Shown piece by piece: positions 12,617-25,782 of a stretch of DNA of 64,000 bases. The DNA lies in NCBI GenBank assembly GCA_013397935.1, contig VZRN01005851.1, forward strand, positions 1,240,805 to 1,304,804, written 5' to 3'. The first letter of the stretch is position 1, and each line of letters begins with the position of its first letter. The position numbers were made by a program, and so were the translations under genes. A model generated the notes under the pieces. It worked only from the letters and a program-made list of their open reading frames with translations. It was not told where the DNA came from and ran no database searches. The stretch comes from Dasyornis broadbenti (lineage: Eukaryota > Chordata > Aves > Passeriformes > Dasyornithidae).

Positions 12617-15316
12617 ACCCAAGACAGGTCTCCCAGTCCTGCTTTTTGCTGGCCTCAAGCTCTTTCACCTCCAGCTGACCTTGCATTTAGACCTCTGTGA
12701 TAAGGGGTACGTGCTGGGAATGCTAAAACAGGTGAGGATGAGAAAGAGAATGAGGGTGTTAAAGGATCGTCACAGCTAACACACCCTGAGGACACGCACT
12801 GTGGTGCAATTCCTAGCTGACCATTAAATGAGGTTTATGTTTCATTCTTGGCCGTCACTTATTCAGGACAGTATGAGAACAGTTTATTCAGATTTATTAG
12901 GGCAAAACAATCAAACAAGAAAAATGTGGCTACACTAAAAGTTAAAGCAATTCATATAAAGAGAAAAGTTATTTCCTAAAAATGTGAAAACTTACCAATT
13001 TATAAATAAGAATTTAGCCTTATTTTTGTTTATATTCATATAGGCAGTTGGAAACAAGGAAAAATAAATGCAAGTGTTGTAAATAAATATTATATATGTG
13101 CTTAAAGAGGGCAGAGAGACTCATTAGTATATTTTTGTATGTATTCTTTGTGAATTAAAATGCTGATTACAGAACAAACCATAGATACTGATGGTGAATT
13201 AAAGGCTTATAGTGCTCAAATCCTCTAGTTTCTCTAAAACACTTGATGGGATTTCTCATATCCTATTATACTTCAGATTCGTTGACAAGAATGATAAATA
13301 GTTATTCTTATCTTCCTATCATAAGTAAATGCTGGGAAAAAGGGAAACAGTTGTGAGGGGGTTTTAGTATCTAATATGCTTGCACTTAATGTGTTTTAAA
13401 ATGGAGAACAATGTGCTGATGGAAAGAATAGGAGAAAAAGAAACAGCTGCACCTGACAGAAATTTCACATTCTGGTAATTAATTCGTGTTGTCTGCCAAA
13501 AATTTCTCTTCTTCATTTCATAAAATCTCTGCCTTTCACAGGTGCTCAAATGCAGCTATACATATGTTACTTTAGCACCATCTGTACAAGTAACTGACTT
13601 GGAAATGTTATTTTTCAGAAATATTACATATAAAAGAGGTCCATTCTAATCATAAAAATATTAAGAACATTATATAGAATCTCATCATGCATCTTTCAAG
13701 TAGGGACACCCATGCAGAGCACCTGCTGCTCATCTCAACAAATTAATTCATCCTCACCTCTGAACTTACTTGCATACAAAATAGAGCAGCAAACTGAGAG
13801 ACTGGAATACTTTTTAATCTGCCTGTAATGGCAGTTGGGATTAAAACTAATGACAACAAAGAAATAAAGAGATAGATATGTAAAAACTGTGGGGCTTATG
13901 GGTTCTTCATATGTCCAGACTGCCTTTAAAGAGCGCCATTCATTACATTATCCCCTAAATACTATTTAGAAAAAGATTGTTAGCCTTATGTCAACCATTT
14001 TACATTAAACCAGTAACTATTAAACTTGCTTATCTGACAGTTCATGGCCACAGCTTAAGTAAAGGTCTCCTTTCCATTTCAGCTAATCTTTTGTTTGAAG
14101 AAGAACATTTAGTGCTAAGTCAAATAAAATTAGAAATATATTATTTCTTTTTTGTGAATCCTAAAAAAAGTTAGAGATGTAACAGGATCGTACTTTGTTT
14201 TTAAAATGTCCTTCACTTTGTTCCTGTAAAGTTGGAGTTAATCAAAAGGTATAGAATTCAAATTCATCCTCAGTTCCTGAACATCAATATGGTGAATAAT
14301 TTTTTAGATATTAGCGGGCTGGAAAACTAGGGAAAGAATTCAGATTAATCATTAATTAAGAAATGGTCCCTCTTATTAAGGGGATGTATCTTTCCCTTCC
14401 TCATTGACTTTCTGCATTTTTCACAAGGTTGGGGTTTTCTATTCTTGCTTGGCTGCTACTGGAATGGCAAATCTCAAGAGATGTTTCTCAAATACAGAGT
14501 GAACTCTAATAACACATAAACACAGCACATTTATCAGTCATTAGTGCAGCATGGAAATTCAGTTTTTAGGTGAAAAGAGAAAACAGGAAACTAACTTTGG
14601 GGTTGCTGCAATCTTCCATGAAACAAGTAATTCTGCTAATTACAGGAAATGGCTCAAATTTAAGACAGTTCAAATACAATGTGGTTTCTATCTCATTTCC
14701 CAAACCATTCCCAAAACACGCATTACGAGTCATAAAATCATTGTTATGGTTACTACTTTTTTGTAAATATTTTGAGATTAAAATAAAAAAAAAAAAATAA
14801 AGAACAGCATATATTACCCTTTTTAAATTATTCGAACATATGCTATAAAACAAGAACATCTAAATTTTTACTGACTTGAGCAGGCACTGTCTTTTAGCAT
14901 AAAAGTGATTAAACAAAGTCACATTTCTAATGTATTATTTAAAAATTCAACACCTGAACTTTTGGTCAACTTGTGTAATGAACTCTGCATTTAAAGTCTG
15001 TCCCCGATTATCACATGTTATGCATTCCAAAGTATATATCTTTAGATTGTCTACATTTACTTTTACTATGCTCTCAGAGAATACTGGACCTTAATTTATG
15101 CTATTCAATTATTCCAGATGAGAATTTGATACTTTATTTGCAGCCATACATATCTTTGACCTTCTTCAGTGACATGTTGAAAGAAGCTTTGAGATATTTG
15201 ATCACAACTTAGAAAAGTGAAGCCTAAAGGATTTTTTAAATTTGTTTCTCATGTGAGTCATAGTATATTTGTCAGACCTAATGGTTCTTAGTTCAAAAAA
15301 TTGACATCACTGTAAG
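12617..15316. other. unique AT-rich non-coding DNA
   Basis: No repeat family or coding frame recognised. An A-rich tract lies at about 14781-14803. Confidence 0.55.
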
Positions 15317-15876
15317 TCATAGAATCATAGAGTGATTTGAGTTGGTAGGGAATTAAAGATCATCTCGTTCCATCCCCTCTGCCACGAGCAGGGACACCTT
15401 CCATTAGACCAGGTTGCTTGGGGAATACACATCCAGCCTGGCCTTGAACACCTCCAGGGATGGGGCATCCACAGCTTCCCTGTTCAACATGTTCCAGGGC
15501 CTCACCATCCTCACAGTAAAAAATTTCTTCCTAATATCTAATGTAACCCTACACTCTTTCAGTTTAGACATTCCCTCTTGTTCTATCACTACTCACCTGA
15601 CCAAGTGAGAAGTCCTCTCCAGCTCTTTTGTAGCCCCTTTAGGTACTGGAAGATGCTATAAGGTCTCCCCAGAGGCTTCTCTTCTCCAGGCTGAACAACC
15701 CCAACTCTCTCACCCTTTTGTCATAGGAGAGGTGCTCCATCTCTCTGATTGTATTCACAGCCCTCGTGTGGCCTTGCTCCAGTAAGTCCAGGTCCTTCTT
15801 ATGGCAGGGATCCCCAAGCTGAATGCAGTGCCCCAGGTGGGGTGTCATGAGACGGTTGTAGACAGGGAGAATCTCT
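15317..15876 (-). mobile_element. CR1 LINE, 5'-truncated ~560 bp copy
   Basis: On the plus strand it opens with the reverse-complemented CR1 tail (TCATAGAATCATAGAGTG) and continues through the 3' UTR into the ORF2 C-terminus. The minus-strand product includes RKKFFTVRMVRPWNMLNREA and, in another frame, KKDLDLLEQGHTRAV with LRELGLFSLEKRSLWGDLI, all standard CR1 C-terminal blocks in the expected order. A change of frame between the two open stretches (15404-15589 and 15639-15848, minus) shows the copy is inactive. It is one of the better preserved CR1 copies in the window. Confidence 0.92.
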
Positions 15877-18800
15877 ATTAAACAGCTTTTTCAGGAACTG
15901 GGGACCAGCAGCAGCTCGGCTATCAGAATCCATGAATTCTATAGAAAGATTCCTGATGCATAAATTACCTCCATATCCGCATGTCTATAATGACCTGTTT
16001 GTTTGAAAGCTTTTACAATACACATGTGAGGCTGAAAACCTTTATTGGCACATTGAACTATTTATCATTAAAAGCATACTTTTAATGAAGAAAAAGAAAA
16101 TGTTATGTTCAAGATGGTGCTGCTCCCAACGTATTTAAGTACTGATTACTCCCTTTTGCCTAAAGCAGGTGGTTATTCCCAACAGATGGCACTGCAGAAC
16201 ATATGTAATTTTCAAAGCAATAGTGTGTGTTATTTCTTAGAAAGTCAAAGAGAAGTTGCCTGTCATATTCACGCCATCCTTGCTGTGATGAGACACCAGA
16301 TTCAGCCTTCCACCTCCATCCCTTTGCCTTCTGTCATCTTTGTTTGCTGGACTCCAAAGGAGCTTTTTGTTATTTTGACTGCTAAGTTAGTATACAAAAC
16401 ACTCTCCTTGCAAGCCAGGACATCAGATACGATTTAATAAAGGTTTTCCATATTAACTTCAAATTATGTCATTCCATTGTCAGAAGCAGTCGTTTAGATA
16501 AATGAAGAGCTTACTCTGAATCCTGTAAGATAAAGTTTCCTAATAAACATTTTGATCATCTAATGCCAAAAAATAAATAAAAAAGTAATAAGATAGGCAG
16601 GATCAGATTTTTTTTTTTTTTTTTTTTTTTGGAGGGGATTTAATTGAAATATATTTTGGTTTGTAAATTCAAGGTTATTTTCATTCATTAGATATCAGTT
16701 TCCATCAATATGTCAGGCATCGCAATGCCTGTTAATGGATGCAGGGCAAACAGGTTTTTATTAAACCAACTCAAGAAATCTGAAGTTGTCTCCATCCATG
16801 AGGTACCATTCTTTCACTTTCATTACCATTCAAACAGCAAGAGCTGAGAGCAGTCTCACTGGAATAGTCTTGAACTAGGAGGTCAACTGACTCTTAGTTT
16901 CAAGAGAACATATTTTTCCAACTTAAAGGCATAGTTTAGGTAGTATAGTTTCACAGCACATAAGAGTCTGAGGAGTCTAACATACAACAGAAGAGTATGA
17001 AATATAAAACTCCCTCAAGACAATCAGAAATACGAAGGGTTTGATGGGAAATAGGTTGCCATATGGGTCAGAAGGAGGTCACTATTCAGTTGAAATTTTT
17101 GTAGGAAGGGATTAGCAAGGTTGTGTTGAAATATTAAGACATAAATTTTGAGTCCTGGCTAAGAAGATAAAGTCTAAGAAGATCCTAAAGAATAAAAATA
17201 CTACAAAAAACCTCCAAACACACAAAATCAAAACAAAAAAACCCAACCCAACAAAGCTCAAAATCCAAATAAACAAATCTAGACTAAAAAAAAGAGAGAA
17301 AAGCCTTCCCAACTTACTAAAAAGTAATTAATGAATATTTGCTAGCAATAAAGAGGTAGTTGGTGTTTGCAGAACAAAGCTTTCTACATTGTGTTGCTTT
17401 AGTTTGTCTTGAGGAAGTTCCCAAATATGTAATCCGGACTGTACTCTAAATCTTTCCTGACTGCATTTTCTGTGCATAGGACTCCTGATAAATTTTGTCT
17501 TCAAAAAGAAACTTGGTATTTGTCAAAACCCAGTTGTGTCCCTTCTGTAGTTATGAAAGTGTCCATTAACGCAAGATTAGGAACAATTCAAAAGACTTGT
17601 CAGGTTAAAGAGTGTTAACTCTACTTTGTATCATCTCTAACTACATTTACAAAGGGAAACTGAGACACCTGAATTGTAAAGTGTGGCTGTACAGAAGTGA
17701 TTATGTCAACAGAAAAAAAAAAGCTTCACAAAGACTTTTGTCACATTTATATTTAATAAGTCAGACAGTCAGGTCTACATTAATTTTTAAATAGTCAGTG
17801 CTTGCCCTTCCACAGCATTTAGAGTCATGAATGCAAGGAGCAAATAAAGAGGTAACTCATAAGTGCTTTTGACAACTCTAATTTCAAACACGTGATCTAG
17901 TCATAAAGGATAACTGCTGTGAACAAAGCTGCAAGGTCAGGGTATCCACGTGCTACCAGCTTAACTGACAGCTTCATTGTCCTTCCTTATGTATTGGTGG
18001 TTTTGGTTTGGTTTCGTTTGGTTTATGTTCTTTTTTTTAATAAATTAGCACTTCAAATAAAGGAAAAGCGGTTAATAATATCAGAATTATAAAGTCATTT
18101 CTTTTAGGCAAAAAAAAAAAATTAAAAGTAAAATAGAACATGTGTATCAGATATATATAATACCTTTGCTATGAATACATAATTCTTTTATAGTTATAAA
18201 AATATTACAGTTTCTTTACGTAATCTAAATTCAGGCATGTCTCTCTTTCTAAAAAAAAAAAAAGAAAATTAACTACACTGTGTCTACTGTGCATTTCTGA
18301 GTAAGTAGTGCATATGTTTTAGGGCATCTGTGTACTTGCAAACTATGAGTACCACAAAATAATTTGCCTGATGCTTTAAAACAGCCTTTGCCTAGAGTAC
18401 TTGTTAAACTACCTGCATTTCCAATTATACAACTGTTAGGGAATAGGCTTGGAATATCAGCATCTTAGAGGAAATTTCTTCTTTGCTCCAATCTTGGTGC
18501 TTAAATCTGTACATACTATTTATTCGTTCCATATCTTATGTCTGTATCACAAAAGAGTTGCAGTGAAAAAGACACTCAAACTTGAAGAATATAACTAAGG
18601 TGTGGTTATACCCTTCGCAGGAATCTTCACACCAGAACACCTGTGATATGCACATATAATCAATGTTGGACAATCTATATATATTTTCCCTACTAGTAAA
18701 TCAAACTGACTCTTTCAACTCTGACATTAATATAGTGACTGGAATTAGAAAGATGCTAACACCACATCATCAAACTGTCAGGTGAAGACCACTGCAGTAG

Positions 18801-19924
18801 CATACAAAAGAAAGAGTTCTTTATACTTCAAACCTCTGGTGTATTGGAGCCTTGACAGCAACAGGAGTAGAAGGAAAGGCTTTTCCTGAAAGCATTTATT
18901 TTTTCGTTAGTATGCATTCAGAAGACAAACTCACTAGCAGTTCTTATTTAAACAATCCAAAAGTCCCCATGTTGACAAGGCAGAAGGACCACAGACACTG
19001 TAAGAATGATCAACTTATTCTTGGCACAGCATGTGAGGGATTCTTTGTGTGACCACCACCCAAGAGTCTGCCTGTTGCTGATCTAGACTGACACAACTGA
19101 CTTGCAAGACTGGTAATGACTGAGTGAGGTGCATTATGGAGAATTTCAGACAATAATCAGATTTGCAACAGAGATCAAGTGAGATTTATATTTTACTCTC
19201 ATGTGTACGAGAACTGCCTGGTGGAGAAAGTGTGCTGGTTTTAAGTGTGGTGAGAGAAGAAAGAAGTCGTATAGTAAAATTGCCAGTGTATTTGATGAAT
19301 ATTATATCCTTCTGTTCAAAAATACTTACAGAACACACTATTTCAACTTTTTATTTTATTTTAAAGCAAAATAAATATATGGTGGGAAAACCTTTTAAAG
19401 CTGTGTGCTTCCTCTGGCAGCATTGACTTGATTACAAGACTTTATGCCAAAATTACACAGGATCATTGAGCAGCATAAGGGATTGTGATGTGTCAAAGAA
19501 ATTTCAAACTAATATGACATCAGTTTTGAAAGCTTTGTAGAGGTGACACCATATAAGATAATCAAGACACGACTACCAGACATTTTAGGGTCACAGGACT
19601 GCTAACAACACCAGCCCTGTCAGCATTTGATGTCAGCCATTTGTGAGATGCCAGACCTACCACAGGGGTCACAAACAGCCTGAAGGCACCCACAGCACAC
19701 CTCCTATGTGTGAAAACTGGCAGACATGAGAATTGTCCAATGTGAAAAAGAACAGCTATTCTTACCTGACCTGGACTTCATGAAAAAGAGAAAAATGCAT
19801 TCCTGTGACACATTCTGGTTATCACATCTATCTGTACAATTGGATCGCAAATAGACACAGACTAACCCAAGAACTGCGGTGACAGTCAGCTGAGAGAAGT
19901 TACATAGGTATGCTTTGAATCATT
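15877..19924. other. unique AT-rich non-coding DNA with homopolymer tracts
   Basis: No gene or named repeat is seen. It holds a run of 23 T (16608-16630), an A-rich low-complexity stretch (about 17195-17300) and A runs near 18109 and 18252. Confidence 0.55.
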
Positions 19925-20260
19925 TCATAGAATGAACAAAATGTCTCGGGTCAGAAGGGTCCTTTAGAGGTCATCTAGTCCAAACCCTCAGGGATATCTT
20001 CAGCTAGATCAGGTGGCTTAAAAGCATTCAACCTGACCTTGAATATTTCCAGGGATAGGGCACCCACACTCTGGCCATCCTCATTGTAAAAATAATTTCT
20101 TTCTAACGTCTAGTCTGAATCCACCCTCCTTTAGTTTAAAATTTCCCCTTTTCCTATTGCTGTAGATCCCAGTAATAGCCTGTCTTCATCTTTGTTATAA
20201 ATCCTTTTTAAGCAGAGCAGCTGCAATTAGGTTTCCCCAAAGCCTTCTCCAACTCAAGCA
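19925..20260 (-). mobile_element. CR1 LINE fragment, old and diverged
   Basis: Starts with TCATAGAATGAAC and AGAAGGGTCCTTTAGAGGTC (reverse-complemented CR1 3' end) and passes through the 3' UTR to the ORF2 C-terminal region (AGGTTTCCCCAAAGCCTTCT). More diverged than the copy at 15317, with small deletions and no open frame, so probably older. Confidence 0.85.
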
Positions 20261-21430
20261 TTTGACAGAACTGTATCTATATCAGATACTTCATATTTGC
20301 TCTGCATGTGAACAGATACGAGTTTGAAAGACACAGAATTAATTTCCTAAGCTACTTCATATCCAAAGCCAGCACTCACCCTGATAAAAGCACGCAGGAA
20401 GAGCTACTAATGCTGTCAAATACCAACTGCACTAAATAAGCATTATTTCAACACAAGCAATTAGGCAGGTAAATTTGTAAACAAAACAATCCTGCTCCAG
20501 CAGAGCAGATGTATGGCCCATGTCCAAGCAAATATTTAGTACAACCACGATGATCTTCAAATTTATTCCTAGTTTGGCCATTTTCAAACCTGAACAAACT
20601 AGCCAACTCTCCTGATAAGAAAATGACAGTTTGCTATGAAAATTTTACATTTTGCATGCATCCTAGAAAAAACTAATTCAAAGAAAAGAGAAAAGGAAAA
20701 AAATACAACAAAAGTTGACCTATTTTTTTTTTTTTTTTCTAGGGGAAAATTATTTGGGATGTACTAATTCCTTTGTTGTTCCCTAACTCCTTGTTTCCTT
20801 TTTATATTTTGCTGCAGAAAAATCAAGGAAGAGGATACAGGGGCTGAGAAATCAGTAAAAAAACATAAGAAAGTGTGTTTCAAAATTCTTGCATGTATTT
20901 TGAAATTTTAAATGATTTAATGATTAAATGATTAAATTATTTAAAAATTTAAATTAAAAAATGAAAAATTATTTTAGAGAAAACATAAATGTAATTAAAA
21001 TTTTACCAGTTCTTCAAATAATTTATCTGACATATTAAAACTCACCTGACATGGCATAATGATTTAATCAACATGTACATAAATTTATTCATGTGTCTGT
21101 ACATATGTTTATCTTTACATACACCCAGATAATGTGTAGCTCCAGTTGAATGGATTACATAATTCATTCAGGTGTAATTTGGTTTGTCATTTTCCTGATA
21201 ATGGCAATACATCTGGATAGGTAGTGCAGTTTCAATTAAAGTGTTGTAAAATCAAGTCACAGGACAATGCCATTAATCTGAATGGAAGTTTTTGAAAGGC
21301 GTCGAATGTAATGTGGAAAGTAACCATTCCTTACTCCCAGCCCTACTATTACTGGACAAAATTATGATCTATAAATCACAGGGGCATACTCACTTTTTAC
21401 AGCAAGCTACCAGATTTGTACATACCCCCC
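20261..21430. other. unique very AT-rich DNA
   Basis: Includes 16 T at 20723-20738 and an A/T-only low-complexity patch at about 20901-20990 with repeated ATGATTTAAT/ATGATTAAAT words. No gene seen. Confidence 0.55.
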
Positions 21431-21486
21431 AAAAAAAAAAAAAAAAAAAAAAAAAAAATTAAAAAACAACAAAANAAAAAAAAAAA
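21431..21486. repeat. poly(A) tract with one ambiguous base
   Basis: 28 A, then an A-rich stretch with a single N at 21475. It directly follows a run of C. The ambiguous base suggests sequencing difficulty, so the exact length is unreliable. Confidence 0.85.
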
Positions 21487-24400
21487 GTTTTGCTTGGGTA
21501 CTTGTCTCATGAAAGATACAAGTTCAGGTGGCTAATGAAATCTTTCTCCTATGGAGAAAATAATTACTGAGAAAAAGCTAGCAGTGTGTTTGGAGGGGGC
21601 TTTTTCACTCTCATAGTCAGTGAAGTAACAGAACTGTTGCATCCCTGGGGTGTTTTTCTTCCCATGAAGTTTCCTATCAATGGGAAAAATGCAAAAAGCT
21701 TTAGAAAATAGAGTAAAATACTTCTTACCTATAAAAGGTGTTTACCTCTCTTGATTCCATGTTCGTTATTCTGGATTAACTTTCATACATAAGACCCAAA
21801 AAAACATTTCCTAGCATCAAGTGGCCTAATGTAAACTGCTTCAACAAATGTTTTCCTTTCCTTTTAGTTTCAGCTATGAGGAAAGTACTATCTTCTTTGA
21901 CAAAAGAAACAGTACACTTTACCTGCTTCACACTTGCACATAAAAGGGAAGTTTCATACATGTGCTAAGATCATGCCAGCAACAATTCAGGAAGGGGCAC
22001 TTATCCGTTCCATTTCAGGTGCCAGTATCTGCTTTTGTCCAGCAGTATGAGAAACTCAAACTGCCCATGCTATGGTAGAGAAAGAACCCATAAGTAAATC
22101 ACAACCTTCTTTTAATATAGAAGGCATAGAAGCATCACAGACAGTGGAAAGTCCATCAAGTAGCAATATTTAGAAAACAATGCATAGAATCTCAAGGGAG
22201 TCATCTTAGTCATTTACATGTTTTATATTTTGAATATGTTTAGAAGAAAAGTATATTAGGATGTCAAAACCCGTTATCTGGAATCCACAACTTGTTGAAA
22301 AAACTACTCACAAAGATGCAGAGCTGCATGAATAAAAATGAGAGGGAAGAAAAGTGTGCATGCAGGGTAATAAAACAGCTAAAAAAATCAAAAGGCAACG
22401 ATGTAGCTACAGTACTGATTTTCAAGAAAGAAAAGTGACCCCTTTTGGAAGTTATTGAGGCTACTTCAGCTTTACCTAATTGCCCATGTAGTCTGTTTGT
22501 GGCAGATGAGAAAGATGGTTCATTATTCAGCAAAGATTATGGCATAAGCAGGAGCAAGTAAAACACTATGGAATTTGAAATATCTTGAGCTTGAATAAGA
22601 ATTAACAATTAAAGAGTACACTTTGAATAAATTTTCAAGCATTGATAGAGACACCATCTTGCTAAAATTCCAGTACATTTTCTTCCAGAATACAGAGTTT
22701 AAAAAATCACTTCTTCTATAATTTTACAAGGCTGTTCTGAGACGTCTCTATTTCTGTAATTCCTTGACCCTGTGTTACTACCACCCTATCCAAAGGCTTG
22801 TTTTGGGCTTTTTTTGAAATATGTTTGTAAACTTTGATATATTATAAGTCTGGTGACTACACGACTATTAAAATGCATTGGATCTGAAAGAATGCAAAGG
22901 CAACAACAAGCACTGTTGTCCCATCCTGGGAAGGTCAGCCATGATAAATGGGCACTAGATTCCCTACAGAAAAGCTTTTCAGTTCCGCTGTATCAGCTCC
23001 TTAAACTCTTTACAGCTGAGATGCTTCAGACGAGAGAGGGCTGTAGAAAAAGTACACCCAGGTAGTACAAAAATGCCTTTACCATGCAAGAGTGAGTAAT
23101 TCCCACGCTGTCTGAGAGATGTCCTCAAAAGGGGAGAAGTCTGAGCAAGCTTTATTTTAAAGGAGCTTGGAGCAATTGCTTTTGTTATAGCAGACCACAT
23201 GTGGAAAAAGCAATGGAATACACAGGGAATATACCCCCAGAAAGAGATAAAGAAGGAGGTGGCTGGCAGTAATCTTAGGCACAGAAAATATGAGTGCCAT
23301 GAGAAACAAAAATACTGTGGCTATCTAAGAGAGATTTTTGTCACTTGCTCTGCTGTAATGTTGTTACTTTACATTTTTATGAAACAGTTTTTGTCTTCGT
23401 TTCAGTCCTGTATTCAATAATGTGGGAGACTGTCTTCCCTTGCCAGAGCAGACGAAGGGGAGGGTGAGATTTTGATGGGATCAAGAGCACGGCAGGGTGA
23501 ATTTTGTATTAAGGATCTAATGTGGACCATGTGGCTTGTGAGCCATGTACTTATCCCCAGGGTTCTCTTCAGCTGTAGGAGGGGCAGAGCAGGCTGTGAA
23601 CATAGGGCTGCTGCTCAGGAGCAGGTATTGCAGCTCTCAGTGCTGTGCCAAAGACCTGGCTGGTCCAGTTCAATGCAAGACAAACACCGATCTTTGACTC
23701 AAGCTTTAATCTTGCCATGAATCTTTGTTTCAAATTTTAATGAAGGGATGCATGAGTATGATCACAATGAGTTTACCGAGTCTTCTCTGAGAAGATAATG
23801 AATTTAAAGCTTTGAATACATTTCTCTCTCTCTGCTTCAAAATCTGGGAATGGGAATATGGTGAAATGGAGTGTCTCTGTTTCTTCTTTACGCAGTCAGA
23901 GGTCATCATGATTTCTCAGACATCGGAAAAATCATAGAAGAACTTCATGTTGATAATATATTATTTTCCATGAATGCTGATAATCTGCAATTATTTTATG
24001 AAAAATAATTTTAAAAAAAGTCAAATATATTCAAAAGAAAATAAGGGTTTGAACGTGGATTTGGGTTAAAAGATCTATTTTCTTTAGAAAACCTATAGAA
24101 CCATCAACTCAACTTGTGCAAGCAGATGTTTGCATCAGTCCTTTCTGCCACAAGGCTTATTGTCCATAACTCACTGTCTCAAAGATCTCCCTTATACAGG
24201 CATTTCAGCCAAGGCATTTTCTTAATAATAAAGGGTATGAAAAAGTATCACACAGTGCTTTCCTACAGGTGAAGGGATGAAGAGACAAGAGCTTCTATCT
24301 TTACTTTAAATAAAATTTTCTAGATTTGTAGACATTGCCAGGTTTGAGTCAAAAATCTTAAACTGATTTCTGCTAAGTGGACATTGTTGATGCAGCTTGT

Positions 24401-25735
24401 CACAGAAGCCCTACTTTCCTAATTACGCAACTGATGATCTGCAAATGATTGCGTATTTTCTTTCAACTTCTCTTTCTCCTTGTTAGAAAGCCAAGAAAGC
24501 TGAGAAAATGTCATTCTTCAGTAAAATTGCATCTTCCAGACTAACTCAGACATGGAATCTCAGGAATTTCTAATAATAAATTAGAAACAATCCTGTTGAG
24601 AGTAGCTATCATCTCCAGATCACCCCAGGTCCTGAGCTCTACCAATGTACAAAACAAGTAGCATACACAAGAGAACACAGAAGTGTTCTCATTAGCAAAT
24701 CAATACAGCAAATGGATGGTTTTCTGACTAAAATTAATGATGGAAAGCCACATCATTAACTTGGAATGAGATTTTCTATGGTCTGTAGTCGGAAGCTAGT
24801 CTTCAAATATACATCAATATTGGTGAAGAAAAGCAGATGGCCAGTATATAAATTTTAACTCATTATGAGTGCATCCACAAATAAAAAAGACTACCGTTTT
24901 TGATTCTTTCAACGTGGGAAAACACATATGAACCACTCCCATTTCAGGTAAGACAGATACTCTAGCAAGACTTTGACTAATAAATTGTAATTTCCTTTCA
25001 TTATGAGATGGAGATTTTAGCACTATTTTGTTGTAAATCAGTATCATTAGATCATTACCTGAAAAGAAATTATGCTCATCCTTTAGCCTGTATGTTGCTC
25101 TGAGAAATATAAATATTTTTGAGCAAATGTAACATCTTCACGAAGAATTTATTTTCAGGTTACCACCCACAAAATCAGTGGATTCATTCAGTTCAACCAT
25201 AAAGCTTTTTTAAAAAAAGAAGACACAGATGCATAGAGAACTGTCCTTCCATATGTGAGGAATTGCCAAAATCAGAAGCAATTTTTAATGCTGAAGTCAC
25301 ACATAAGCTCTATTCTTCAATCCTGAAGAAACTATCTGAAATTAAGACATATAAGACCATGAGGACCCAAAGTAGGCACTGGGAAATTAAATTGCTCTCT
25401 CTGAGTTTTTAATATATCACTTTTCTTTAATGCAATTCATTTAATGCTTTTTTTTTTTATACATACAAAAGTTGAAATAATCCCATCATTCAGTTAAAAG
25501 AAAAAAAGTACTGCAGTTCCCAGCTATAAAGGACTTAAAGAAATATCAGGAGTTTAAAAGTTCACGAACTTCATTACATTTCTGAAGCTGGCACAAAATA
25601 TACTTTTATCCAACAGGCCAGAATTACTTCAGTAGTCATTTCAGGTTCTTGCACGATTTCCCTAAGGCACTACCCTTCCACAAAAATTTGATGTGCTTAC
25701 ATAATTAGATCCCAAAGCTTTCAATGCCAAACACA
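21487..25735. other. unique non-coding DNA
   Basis: No recognisable repeat or coding frame. A GC-richer patch at about 23440-23700 carries short open frames without domains. Confidence 0.5.
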
Positions 25736-25782
25736 NNNNNNNNNNNNNNNNNNNNNNNNNNNNNNNNNNNNNNNNNNNNNNN
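25736..25782. other. assembly gap (47 N)
   Basis: A run of 47 N ending against an A run. True sequence and length are unknown. Confidence 0.99.

Noticed and set aside
21431..21486. Poly(A) tail of a processed pseudogene
   Set aside because: No coding-like sequence or target duplication precedes it; the N and adjoining C run suggest low-complexity sequence instead.
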